Origin: Synergistota bacterium
GTDB taxonomy: Bacteria > Synergistota > Synergistia > Synergistales > Aminobacteriaceae
Assembly (NCBI GenBank): GCA_022704435.1
Contig: JAKJGK010000009.1
Span: forward strand, 1 to 39,558
Length of the DNA: 39,558 nt
Direction of reading: 5' to 3'
The position numbers and the translations under genes were made by a program. Of this stretch, positions 8,754-16,775 are shown one piece after another (the stretch's first letter is position 1; every line of letters starts with the position of its first letter). The notes beneath the pieces were generated by a model. That model had not been told where the DNA came from. It saw only the letters and a program-made list of their open reading frames with translations, and did no database searches.

Positions 8754-10028
8754 CTACCTGCGCCGACCGGAGGCCTTTCCGAGGATCGGCAGCAGCCCTG
8801 TCAGCAGGAAGGCCGGGAAGCCCGCGCTGTTGCATCCGCCGCCGCCTCCGCCACCAGGGGTCGGGTTGGCCGGTGCGTCCACGACCGTGAAGGAGTAGAA
8901 GTTGCCGCCCAGATCCTCAGGGTCGAACTCCCAGGAGCCTGTCCCGTCGAAGGCTCGCAGCCTGTTGCCCGCGGCGCACCAGAGTATGCCGTCAACAGCG
9001 TCGTACTCGATGCTCCACACGAACCCCGGCCCGCTCACGTCCCTGTACTCGGTGCCTATCGAGCCGTCCGCCAGCCCCTGGAGGGTCGTTTTGAAGATCT
9101 TGGCGTTGAAGCGCGACCAGTCCTCGCTGTAGGCCCCGGCCAGTATGTAGACGTCGCCGTTCGGCGCGAAGGCTATGTCGCGGAAGTCATACAGCCACTC
9201 CGAGTCTTCGAGCGTGTCGTCCAGCACCGAGGTCGCGGCCTGATCGCCGGCACGCAGAAGGGTCTCCGCGACCATCGTGTTGGGGTTCACGCGCTGAATG
9301 ACGGAGTCGCGGTTGAAGTCGCCGCCATTCTGAGCGCCTCCCGTGCTGACCACGTAGATCATGCCGGCGTGGGACTTTACGGAGAAGGGATTCTTGCCGA
9401 CCGTCGCCCTTCCCGCCTCCTGCAGGTCCGCTGTCAGCTTGACCAGCCTGCCGCCGTTGTACTCGAAGTTCGGGTAGGTTCCCTTCTCCTCGTTGAACAG
9501 GGCGAATACGTGGTCGCCCGCACGGACTATCCCCTGACCGTGGTAGTTGTAACCGGCAGTCCCATTGTAGGTGAACGATCCTGCGGCCGCGTAGTTGCCG
9601 CCGATATTGAACCCCGATACCTTGGCCTCATCGTAGCCGGTGACGTAGAGAGCGTCTCCCAGCGAGGCCGCGCCGCGGCAGTTGACCAGACCGCTCCACT
9701 TCGCCTCTTTGAGAGGAGTCCTGTAGCCGCCCTTTGCGTCGTAGATCCAGACAGTGTCCGGCTGGCCGTAGGTGTACTGGGACAGAAGCACCCGCAGGTC
9801 CCCCGCACCGTCGCGGAACGCGTGCAGGGAGTGGTCGCCTCCCAGGTTGGTCACTATCCTCGGCGCGGCCGGCCCCGGGATCCCGGAGGGGGAGACGATC
9901 ACCCTGCCAAGGCTTCCCGAGGTGTAGGTGTCGTCGACCACCGTGTAGACCACTCCTGCATGGGCCACGGACGCCGCCAGCAGGGCGGCTGCCAGGATGA
10001 AGATTCGCATGAAACGCCTTGTCAACAT
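8754..10028 (-). CDS. Beta-propeller surface protein with Synergist-CTERM sorting signal, putative B12-binding
   Basis: The protein has 424 residues. The start is set by AAGGAGG eight bases upstream of ATG 10028. The signal peptide is MRIFILAAALLAASVAHAG. The body has repeated beta-strand units typical of an NHL/YVTN-like propeller (DIAFAPNGDVYILAGAYS, IYVVSTGG, GILWCAAGNRLRAFDG). The C terminus is a Pro/Gly linker with seven glycines, Cys-Asn, a hydrophobic stretch (FLLTGLLPIL) and GRRR. This matches the Synergist-CTERM pattern for processing and anchoring at the envelope. It is the last gene of the cobalamin operon, 22 bases after the BtuB-like receptor. Bacteroides BtuG is also a surface beta-propeller that hands B12 to BtuB, so the same role is inferred here; no homology to BtuG is claimed. 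Confidence 0.85.
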   Translation of the reverse strand: MLTRRFMRIFILAAALLAASVAHAGVVYTVVDDTYTSGSLGRVIVSPSGIPGPAAPRIVTNLGGDHSLHAFRDGAGDLRVLLSQYTYGQPDTVWIYDAKGGYRTPLKEAKWSGLVNCRGAASLGDALYVTGYDEAKVSGFNIGGNYAAAGSFTYNGTAGYNYHGQGIVRAGDHVFALFNEEKGTYPNFEYNGGRLVKLTADLQEAGRATVGKNPFSVKSHAGMIYVVSTGGAQNGGDFNRDSVIQRVNPNTMVAETLLRAGDQAATSVLDDTLEDSEWLYDFRDIAFAPNGDVYILAGAYSEDWSRFNAKIFKTTLQGLADGSIGTEYRDVSGPGFVWSIEYDAVDGILWCAAGNRLRAFDGTGSWEFDPEDLGGNFYSFTVVDAPANPTPGGGGGGGCNSAGFPAFLLTGLLPILGKASGRRR

Positions 10029-10050
10029 GTATGCTGCCTCCTTTGTGTTT

Positions 10051-12033
10051 TTAGAAATACCAGTCGAGCGTCAGGTAGAAGCTCCTGCCCTGAAATGGGT
10101 AGTACATGGTCCTGTCCGGCCCGGTATCACCTCCTTCGCGCAGCACCTCCGGCCCCCTGTTGAACAGGTCGTCCACCCCTGCGGACACGCGCAGCGAGTC
10201 CGACAGGTCGTACTTCCCGCCCGCCCCGACCGTGAGAAGGTTCCCCGACCGGATCGTCTCCGCACTGTCGAAGTACATGTCCCCTGTGTAGTGAAGCTCG
10301 GTGAAGAGAGAGCCTCTGCCGCCCGCGAAGCTCCTCGCGACGCGCAGAAGCCCCTCCAGCTCGGGCCTGTTGGGGAGGCGCATTCCGTGCCTGTAGTCGC
10401 CCGGCGTCTCGTTGACCGCGTCCATCCAGGTGAATGACGCGAACAACTCCCACGGGCCGCGCCGCATGGTCGACTCGACCTCAAGCCCGTACACCCTGGA
10501 CTCCCCGATGTTCTGGTAAATCCCAAAGCGGGGGCTGGTCATGACGAACTCAATGAGGTTCTCCGATCGGCTCGCGAAGAGGGTCGCCTCAGCATCGACC
10601 AGGAATCCCCGCGCCTCGCCGCTCCACATCACGCCGAGGTCGGCCCGCGTGCCCTCCTCCCATTTCAGATCCGGCGCCGGGCGGATGCTTGCGCCGTCCC
10701 CGTAGCGCTCGTACATGTTGGGCGCACGATTGTAGGAACCGAACGAGGCCCGCCAGGACAGGCCGTCCCCGAGCTCCTGCACTACTCCCGCCCCCCAGGA
10801 GAGCCGCCCCTCGCCGTCCATCGCGCTCCACCGAAGCAGGGGCGTGAAGAGCAGGTTCCCCTCCCGTCCCAGGGAGATGGTGTCCTGCAGGTGGATGTTC
10901 AGGCTGTCCTGGGAGAAGGAGTCGCGCCCTCCGAGGCGCTCGATCACGTCGCCGCGCACGTCCAGATTCTCGTTCGACCAGTCGATCAGGAGCTCCGCGA
11001 GGTGCGAGTCGCCGATCGGCAGGGAGGCGTCGACCGCGAACCCGCCGCGCCTTGACCGGTACTCGTTGTGCCGCTCGCCAAGCCCGCCGGTCACGTCGTC
11101 CGGGTCGTTATACTCCTTGAACTGGTCAAGCCACTCGGCCCTCCACCCCCAGTCGAGCTCCCCCGATCCGTACCTGCGGCCGAGCGAGAGGCTCCACTGG
11201 CGAGTTCCGAGCCACGCGCCGCGCGGCCCCGGCTCGGACGGCCTGTCGAACCCCGGCGCGGGCTGCGGCAGGCCCCGCTCGTCCTCCCGCCACGAGGCGC
11301 GCGCGTGCCAGTCGTCATCCTCCCACTTCAGCAGCAGGTTCTTCCGATCGAAGTGGTTGTGCCTGCGCCTGGCCTCGTAGTCGTCCTCCGGGGTGTAGGG
11401 TGTGTCGTTGTCGTTCCAGTACTCGAAGTCGCCGTCGCTTCTCTCCGCGGACGCGCCAAGGTAGAATCGCCCGTCGCCCAGCGGCGTGCTCCACGACAGG
11501 GCCCCTCTCTTGCCGCCCCACGAGGACGCGCCCAGCGACGCTCTCCCCCCCGCACTGGTCGGCCTCTTAGTCACGATGTTGATGACGCCTCCCATGGAGG
11601 CACGGTTGAAGCGCGACGGGACGTACCCTCGGTAGACCTCGATGGCCTCGACGTCGCTCACGGGGATGGTGGACAGATCCACCGCCGACTCGCTGCCGAG
11701 GTTGGCTAGCACTCCGTCCACGTACACCGCCACCTGCGCCGACGTGCTTCCCCTGACGGACGCGACAGTATAGGCCCCTCGCCCTCTCGCCTCGATCACG
11801 TGCAGTCCGGGGACCCGCTTCAGCAGGTCGGGGAGACTCTTCTGCTCCCCCTCCATCTCCTTCGGGCGCACGATCGTCACCGCGCCGGGGGAGAACGCCT
11901 CCTCTTCGCCGATCGCGTCGGCGGTCACGATCTGCTCGGGCAGCTCCGCCTCGAACGCCGCCAGCGGCGTCGCGCAGCAGAGCGCCATCAAGAGAGCGAC
12001 CGCACACGTCCTTGAAAAACCGAATGCTCTCAC
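10051..12033 (-). CDS. btuB: TonB-dependent outer-membrane receptor, BtuB-like
   Basis: The protein has 660 residues including a signal peptide (AVALLMALCCATPLAA). It starts at GTG 12033, with GAGGAG about ten bases upstream. A TonB-box-like segment (EQIVTADAI) follows near the mature N terminus. Then comes the plug domain: LPDLLKRVPGLHV, SVRGSTSAQVAVYVDGV, then IEVYRGYVPSRFN and MGGVINIVTKRP. The rest is a 22-strand-type beta-barrel ending in SFYLTLDWYF with a terminal aromatic residue, as outer-membrane proteins do. Ligand assignment to cobalamin rests on the upstream cobalamin riboswitch and the BtuFDC-like transporter in the same operon, not on barrel residues. Confidence 0.9.
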   Translation of the reverse strand: MRAFGFSRTCAVALLMALCCATPLAAFEAELPEQIVTADAIGEEEAFSPGAVTIVRPKEMEGEQKSLPDLLKRVPGLHVIEARGRGAYTVASVRGSTSAQVAVYVDGVLANLGSESAVDLSTIPVSDVEAIEVYRGYVPSRFNRASMGGVINIVTKRPTSAGGRASLGASSWGGKRGALSWSTPLGDGRFYLGASAERSDGDFEYWNDNDTPYTPEDDYEARRRHNHFDRKNLLLKWEDDDWHARASWREDERGLPQPAPGFDRPSEPGPRGAWLGTRQWSLSLGRRYGSGELDWGWRAEWLDQFKEYNDPDDVTGGLGERHNEYRSRRGGFAVDASLPIGDSHLAELLIDWSNENLDVRGDVIERLGGRDSFSQDSLNIHLQDTISLGREGNLLFTPLLRWSAMDGEGRLSWGAGVVQELGDGLSWRASFGSYNRAPNMYERYGDGASIRPAPDLKWEEGTRADLGVMWSGEARGFLVDAEATLFASRSENLIEFVMTSPRFGIYQNIGESRVYGLEVESTMRRGPWELFASFTWMDAVNETPGDYRHGMRLPNRPELEGLLRVARSFAGGRGSLFTELHYTGDMYFDSAETIRSGNLLTVGAGGKYDLSDSLRVSAGVDDLFNRGPEVLREGGDTGPDRTMYYPFQGRSFYLTLDWYF

Positions 12034-12061
12034 CAGGAATCCACTCCTCGAAGATATCGCA

Positions 12062-12742
12062 TCAGTTCAGCCGGAAGACGATCGACGCCGTCGCCCGCAC
12101 CTCTCCCGGATGGTCGAACCTCCACTGCTTCACCGCCTTCAGGGCCGCCTCGTCCAGCCTCGACGAGCCGCTGCCGGAGGTTACCGAAGCGTCCGCGACC
12201 CGGCCGGAGCGTATCGTGAGCAACAGTCGGACGACCCCCTCCTCCTTGCGCCTGCGCGAGAAGAGAGGGTACTCCGGAGGCGGCTGCGACAGAATGCGAA
12301 GCGTTGCCACGTCCACCGGGGCGGCCTTCGCCTCGGTCGAGCCCGGAGCGCCCGCGGGCTTGCCCGAGCCCGGCGGTTTAGCGACCTGCGCGGAGGGGTC
12401 GATGCCGTCGTTGCGCCCGTCCTCAGGCGGATCGACAGCGACCGCCGGGGGCTTTGCCTGCGGAGCGGGGAGCTCCTTCGGCTTCGGCTGCGGTTTGGGC
12501 TTCGGCTGGGGCTTCGGGGCCGCTTTCCTTGCCGGTTCGAGCCTCTTCTCCGGCAGCTTCGGCGCGGGTCTCTCAGGCTCGGGGGCCGATACGACCGGCT
12601 TGGGAGATTCGCCCTTCACCGCTCGCAGCACTAGGCGAAACTCCCCGGGGATCGACCTCCTGGTCTCGCTCGCCTCCGGCGCTAGCAACAGCAGGGAGTG
12701 AAGCGCCAAACTCGCGCACAGGGCGGGCACCAGCCTTCTCAC
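12062..12742 (-). CDS. tonB: TonB energy-transducing protein
   Basis: The protein has 226 residues. A single N-terminal membrane anchor (ALCASLALHSLLLLA) is followed by a long Pro/Lys-rich periplasm-spanning region (KPQPKPKPQPKPKE near residues 75-90). The C-terminal TonB domain carries PPPEYPLFSRRRKEEGVVRL, then SGSSRLDEAALKAVKQWRF. It should link ExbBD in the inner membrane to the receptor's TonB box. Its GTG start overlaps the exbD stop as GTGA, so translation is coupled. A dedicated copy inside a receptor operon suggests that this energy unit serves mainly B12 uptake. Confidence 0.93.
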   Translation of the reverse strand: MRRLVPALCASLALHSLLLLAPEASETRRSIPGEFRLVLRAVKGESPKPVVSAPEPERPAPKLPEKRLEPARKAAPKPQPKPKPQPKPKELPAPQAKPPAVAVDPPEDGRNDGIDPSAQVAKPPGSGKPAGAPGSTEAKAAPVDVATLRILSQPPPEYPLFSRRRKEEGVVRLLLTIRSGRVADASVTSGSGSSRLDEAALKAVKQWRFDHPGEVRATASIVFRLN

Positions 12743-13125
12743 GGCGAATCCTCCCCCTGCAGGGCCAGCCCCGCCAAGTCAAGCCCCTCGCGCCGCAGGA
12801 TCTCCAGCACGCGGGCTACCGCACCGTAGGGGGCCTCTTTGTCGCCTGCCAGCAGTACCTCCCGCTTTTGGACAGCCGCATCTGCGGCCAGCGACGCCAG
12901 CTCTTCCGAAGCCGCCTCCCGCCCGTCCCACAGCACGACGCCGTCCTTTCGGACGGTCAGCAGCAGGGGGCTCTCGCCTATCTCGGAGGCTGTCTCCCCC
13001 TGCGGCAGATCTACCTCTATCTTCCCCTGCAGGAAGTTGGCCGTCAGCACGAAGAAGATTATCAGCATGAACAGCACGTCGATGAGGGGCGTGATGTCCA
13101 GCTCGGCCCTCGCGCGCCTGCTCAT
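12739..13125 (-). CDS. exbD: Biopolymer transport protein ExbD
   Basis: The protein has 128 residues. The N-terminal RARAELDITPLIDVLFMLII contains the single membrane helix with the conserved Asp of the proton path, preceded by the ITPLIDV signature. The periplasmic part follows, with VRKDGVVLWDG and a C-terminal helix-strand domain. ATG at 13125 overlaps the exbB stop as TAATG. It should form the proton-driven motor with ExbB and TonB. The larger open frame upstream (to 13431) is a shadow of exbB. Confidence 0.93.
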   Translation of the reverse strand: MSRRARAELDITPLIDVLFMLIIFFVLTANFLQGKIEVDLPQGETASEIGESPLLLTVRKDGVVLWDGREAASEELASLAADAAVQKREVLLAGDKEAPYGAVARVLEILRREGLDLAGLALQGEDSP

Positions 13126-13736
13126 TAGTCTCCCTCCCGCCTGAATCTCTTCCTGATGAGGAAATCCGCGCCTCGCCTCAGGCACTCCTCCTGCGAGTCG
13201 ATGCGCCCCGCGAGCATCGAGTGGACGAACAGAGTCGGAATGGCCACGGTCAGCCCCGCCACGGTGGTGTAGAGGGCCTTCCAGATTCCGCCCGTGACCG
13301 CCGAGGCGGTTATCTGCCCGCCGTCGTGCAGGGCGGAGAACATCTCGACCATCCCTAGCACAGTGCCCAGGAGCCCCAGCAGGGGAGCGGCACGGGCGGT
13401 CATCTCGAGAAAGGGGAGGCGCTTCTCCCACCGGAATATCTCCCGGCGAATCTCCTGGTCCAGCAGCAGCGCCATGTCCTCCCTGTCTATGCGCCAGTGG
13501 GCCAGGGCGGCCTGGAACACCCGGTGCAGCGAGCTGCGGGACGAGGAGGCGATCTCGCGCGCGTCGTCCAGCCTGCCCTCGCTCAGGGCGGGGCCGAGCC
13601 GCGCCTCCAGCCCGGCGGCGTCCGTCGAAGACGCGAAGAAGAAGACAAGCCTCTCAAGAGCCACCGTGACGGCGGCCACCGAGAGCGCCAGCAGCGCCCA
13701 CATCAGAGCGCCCCCCGCCTCCATGTAGGAAAGCAT
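13125..13736 (-). CDS. exbB: MotA/TolQ/ExbB proton channel family protein
   Basis: The protein has 203 residues with three membrane helices (ALMWALLALSVAAVTVALE; then around APLLGLLGTVLGMVEMF; then LYTTVAGLTVAIPTLFVHS). The second and third helices hold the family's conserved GLLGTVLGM and TTVAGLxVAIP motifs. I place the start at 13736 because GGAGGTGA, which includes the permease stop codon, is at proper distance; an in-frame ATG at 13751 is an alternative. It works with ExbD as the proton-motive-force motor for TonB. Confidence 0.92.
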   Translation of the reverse strand: MLSYMEAGGALMWALLALSVAAVTVALERLVFFFASSTDAAGLEARLGPALSEGRLDDAREIASSSRSSLHRVFQAALAHWRIDREDMALLLDQEIRREIFRWEKRLPFLEMTARAAPLLGLLGTVLGMVEMFSALHDGGQITASAVTGGIWKALYTTVAGLTVAIPTLFVHSMLAGRIDSQEECLRRGADFLIRKRFRREGD

Positions 13737-13741
13737 CGCGT

Positions 13742-14734
13742 TCACCTCCATCGATCGTTTCGCCTCCCTCGCGCTATGAGCAGCCACAGAAAGAACGCCG
13801 AGCCTATGCATGAGGTCAGCACTCCCACCGGAATCTCGGCGGGCGCCCAGAGGGTCCGGGCGGCCGTGTCGCACAGGACCAGGAAGCCGCCGCCGAAGAA
13901 GAGGCTGGCGACGCACAGACGGGCGTGATCCGCTCCGACCAGCGAGCGGCAGATGTGGGGGGCGACCAGCCCCACGAAGCCGATGGGGCCGCACACGGCG
14001 ACGTTCATCCCCACCGAGAGGGAGACCGCAAGGAAGAGCAGCCATCTCACCCTCTCGACCTGGACCCCCCTGCTCATCGCAATCTCCTCGCCGCAGACCA
14101 TCAGGTCCAGTTCGCGCGAGAAGGCCGCGGCCATGAACAGGATCAGCAGCATGGCCGGGACCGCAGCGCCGAGGGAGGAGAAGCCGACTGTCTGGATCCC
14201 GCCCATCGACCACCTCATCATCCTGAACGTGTCCACGTAGCCGCCGCCGTACTGCAGAATCATGTTCAAGCTGCTGAACAGGAAGCTCACCGCGACCCCC
14301 GACAGCAGCAGCGTCCCCTCGGAGATCCCCCCGCCGCGGAGTCGCCACGCCGCGCAGATCGTGGCGACCGCCGCCATCGCGCCCAGAAAGGAGCATGCAG
14401 ACAGGGACGAGAGGAGCCCGAAGAGGGTGAACGACAGGCCGTATCTTATCGAGACCACCGCGCCGAACGCCGCGCCTGTCGAGACGCCCAGCATGTCCGG
14501 CGAGGCGAGGGAGTTCCGGAACAGGGCCTGGAATACCATCCCGCACAGCGAGAGTGTTGCCCCCGTCGTCCACCCCAGGAGCGCTCGCGGGATGCGCAGC
14601 TCCCTCAGGATGCGTCCCCCCGAGCCTTCGTCCGCGATGTCCGCGAGGGAGAGGCTCTGCATCCCTATGAAAGGGGCGGTCGCCAGGCAGACGAGCGACA
14701 GTACTATGATCGAGGGCATGACCAGCCGCCTCAT
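13742..14734 (-). CDS. btuC: FecCD/BtuC-type ABC transporter permease
   Basis: The protein has 330 residues and about 9-10 membrane helices. Family signatures are LRIPRALLGWTTGATLSLCG, then FQALFRNSLASPDMLGVSTG near residues 65-85, and GPIGFVGLVAPHICRSLVG near 245. The ATG at 14734 overlaps the ATPase stop as ATGA. It should form the inner-membrane channel for cobalamin with the ATPase and binding protein. The long frame running upstream to 15376 is a shadow of the ATPase gene. FecCD-family permeases also carry siderophores and heme; the riboswitch argues for corrinoids. Confidence 0.9.
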   Translation of the reverse strand: MRRLVMPSIIVLSLVCLATAPFIGMQSLSLADIADEGSGGRILRELRIPRALLGWTTGATLSLCGMVFQALFRNSLASPDMLGVSTGAAFGAVVSIRYGLSFTLFGLLSSLSACSFLGAMAAVATICAAWRLRGGGISEGTLLLSGVAVSFLFSSLNMILQYGGGYVDTFRMMRWSMGGIQTVGFSSLGAAVPAMLLILFMAAAFSRELDLMVCGEEIAMSRGVQVERVRWLLFLAVSLSVGMNVAVCGPIGFVGLVAPHICRSLVGADHARLCVASLFFGGGFLVLCDTAARTLWAPAEIPVGVLTSCIGSAFFLWLLIARGRRNDRWR

Positions 14735-15519
14735 CCGACCATGCTCCGGGGCGCTATGTAGGGGGCCCTCGCCCCCTCGCCGTCGAGGGCCAGGAACTCC
14801 GTGCCGAATAACTCGCGCAGCAGGCTTGTGTCGGCGAAGAGGCGCGCTTCCCCGCTGTGCGCCAGTATGCCCCCCTTGAGCGCAAACACCCTGTCCGCGC
14901 TGCGCAGGGCGGGGTTCACGTCGTGAGTGACCATGACCACGGAGATGCCGCGCTCCCTGTTTACCCGGTCGACCAGGGCGGCAGCCTCGGCCTGGCTTCG
15001 GTAGTCGAGCGAGGTCGCGGGCTCGTCCAGGAAGAGCATCTCCGACGTCTGGGCCAGGGCCGCCGCCAGCAGAGCTCTTTGCCTCTCGCCGCCGCTGAGG
15101 CTGAACATGCGCCGCTCCGCCAACCCCGACATCTCCGTCAGGTGAAGAGCCTCGTCCACTATCTCCCGGTCGCTCCGGCTCTCCCCGCCGAACGGCTGTC
15201 TCCAGGCGTAGCGGGAGAGGGCTACGAAATCCCTCACCGCGAACGGAAGCATGTCCGTCCCGGTCTGAGGTATCCACGCGATCTTGCGGGCGATATCGCG
15301 CCCCGACAGCCTGCCGAGCGGCCTGCCCTCCAGCAGCACCTCCCCGGATGTCGGCCTGACCAGCCCGCCGAGGCACTTCAGAAGGCTGCTCTTCCCGGCG
15401 CCGTTCGGCCCGATCACGGCCACGAACTCACCCCTGCCGACCGACAGGGAGACGTCCTCCAGGATGACGGAGCCGGACACGGACAGTCCGACCGAGCGAG
15501 CCTCCAGCAGGGGTGTCAT
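14731..15519 (-). CDS. btuD: ABC transporter ATP-binding protein, BtuD/FecE type
   Basis: The protein has 262 residues. Walker A GPNGAGKS is at residues 37-44, the Q-loop region reads AWIPQTGTD, the signature is LSGGERQRALLAAALAQ near 137, Walker B is MLFLDEPATSLDYRS near 158, and the switch histidine is in MVTHDVN. ATG at 15519 overlaps the binding-protein stop as ATGA. It powers the inner-membrane importer. The open frame extends to 15933, but that portion is a shadow of the binding-protein gene. Confidence 0.93.
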   Translation of the reverse strand: MTPLLEARSVGLSVSGSVILEDVSLSVGRGEFVAVIGPNGAGKSSLLKCLGGLVRPTSGEVLLEGRPLGRLSGRDIARKIAWIPQTGTDMLPFAVRDFVALSRYAWRQPFGGESRSDREIVDEALHLTEMSGLAERRMFSLSGGERQRALLAAALAQTSEMLFLDEPATSLDYRSQAEAAALVDRVNRERGISVVMVTHDVNPALRSADRVFALKGGILAHSGEARLFADTSLLRELFGTEFLALDGEGARAPYIAPRSMVG

Positions 15520-16427
15520 CGCGATCCCTCCCGTTCGGGATGGACTATCTCCGCAAGTGCTCGCAGGATGCGCCACATCTCCGGCCCCGGTCGCAGGAAG
15601 ACCGTCCCCTCCAGCACGTGCACCCGCCCCTCCCTCGCCGCTCGAGTGTCCGCGCTTTCCATCCACTGGCGTTTCAGCCGCTCCGGATCGAATACGAGGT
15701 CTTCGTCGACCGGCTCCATCGAGTGGTAGTAGCCTCGGTCGCCGACCAGGTCGATGATCACGTCGGGATCGATCTTCGCCAGCCCCTCGGGGGAGAGCAC
15801 AGGATACGGGGATCCCCCTGGCGGAACGGCGTTGACCCCGCCCGCCAGCTCCAGCAGCTCGTCGTAGAAGGTGCCGCGCCCCGCCGCATAGAAGGCCGAT
15901 ATGCGCGGCTCCGACAGCTCGCGCGACACGCATATCAGCACCCGCGGACGGTCGTCCGTTTCTGTCGAGCGCTCGGCAGCGCGCGAGATCTCCCGGCGCA
16001 GCCTTCCCGTTATCTCCGAGGCCGCGGCGGAGGCGTCGCAGACGCGGCCAAGCTCCTCGATGGAGGCCAGCACCTCTGCCAGAGTGGACTGCCGCAGCAT
16101 CGCGTAAGGGATGCCCAGCTGCTCAAACTGCGGGGCAAACTGGGCGTGTATATCCTGCATCACGACCAGGTCGGTCTCCATCGCCAGCAGCGACTCCAGC
16201 CCGAATGCAGCGAACCCGCCGATTTTAGGCTTTAGGCGGGCTTCCTCCGGCGTGTCGCAGAACTCCGTCACCGCGGCGATGCTGTCGCCCAGTCCGAGCG
16301 CGAACAGGATCTCCGTGCCGACGGGCGTCAGGGACACTATCCTGCCAGGCGCCGCTCCCGCGGGCGCGGCGAGAAGGAGCGCCGTCAGAATCAGCGCCGT
16401 CGTCCGGACGCTTTCGCTCATACGCAT
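15516..16427 (-). CDS. btuF: Periplasmic cobalamin-binding protein of ABC transporter, BtuF-like
   Basis: The protein has 303 residues. The signal peptide lies in MRMSESVRTTALILTALLLA with cleavage near PAGAAPG. The mature part begins GRIVSLTPVGTEILFALGLG, the class III (BtuF/FhuD) start, followed by AVTEFCDTPEEARLKPKIGG and DLVVMQDIHAQF. Start at 16427 is chosen because GGGGGA lies eight bases upstream. The open frame runs on to 16520, but that part covers the terminator hairpin of the riboswitch and cannot be coding. It should deliver corrinoid to the permease and is the first gene of the operon. Confidence 0.92.
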   Translation of the reverse strand: MRMSESVRTTALILTALLLAAPAGAAPGRIVSLTPVGTEILFALGLGDSIAAVTEFCDTPEEARLKPKIGGFAAFGLESLLAMETDLVVMQDIHAQFAPQFEQLGIPYAMLRQSTLAEVLASIEELGRVCDASAAASEITGRLRREISRAAERSTETDDRPRVLICVSRELSEPRISAFYAAGRGTFYDELLELAGGVNAVPPGGSPYPVLSPEGLAKIDPDVIIDLVGDRGYYHSMEPVDEDLVFDPERLKRQWMESADTRAAREGRVHVLEGTVFLRPGPEMWRILRALAEIVHPEREGSR

Positions 16428-16442
16428 GGGTGCATTCCCCCT

Positions 16443-16471
16443 AAAAAAAGAGGAGGCCCTGCGGGCCTCCT
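16443..16471 (-). terminator. Attenuator terminator of the cobalamin riboswitch
   Basis: On the minus strand AGGAGGCCC, a 3-nt loop and GGGCCTCCT form a perfect 9-bp stem (plus-strand 16451-16471). It is followed by CTTTTTTTAG (16441-16450). It lies between the riboswitch and the btuF start, as expected for ligand-controlled transcription termination. Confidence 0.9.
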
Positions 16472-16499
16472 GCTGAGATAAAAAAAGACAGGGTGATAC

Positions 16500-16660
16500 A
16501 TGCCCGCGCACAACACCCAATGTCCTCCGTCGATTTTCTGGCTCCCGGACTATCGTCCGGTCACAGTGGCGGGGCCGCTCCGGTCTTTAACCGGATTGCT
16601 CGGCGGAGAACTCCTATTCTTTTCTAGACTAATTCTAGAGCCTCGGGGGCCCCGAGTCAA
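16500..16660 (-). promoter_or_regulatory. Cobalamin riboswitch
   Basis: On the minus strand the conserved core GCGGCCCCGCCACTGTGAC occurs (plus 16561-16578). It follows an ATCCGGTTAAAGACCGG hairpin (16580-16596) and AATAGGAG (about 16611-16618). After the core come a CCGGACTATCGTCCGG hairpin (16545-16560) and a B12-box-like GAGCCAGAAAATCGACGG (16527-16544). These are the ordered landmarks of the AdoCbl-type riboswitch. Outer boundaries are approximate. The terminator downstream and the B12-uptake gene order agree: high B12 should stop transcription of the whole operon. Confidence 0.9.
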
Positions 16661-16775
16661 TGGGCGTCGCCTCGCGATTCCCTCCGCTCGTTACGGTTAA
16701 ATAAGCCTCCCTCCATCGTCAATTATATCCATCGCCCCGGCTCGTGAGTACGCTCCAATCCTGCGAGAGTCTCCT

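Noticed and set aside
16642-16656. CTCGGGGGCCCCGAG as a terminator of the ATPase gene
   Set aside because: No T tract follows on the minus strand and it lies at the riboswitch edge, so it more likely belongs to the riboswitch leader or is chance.
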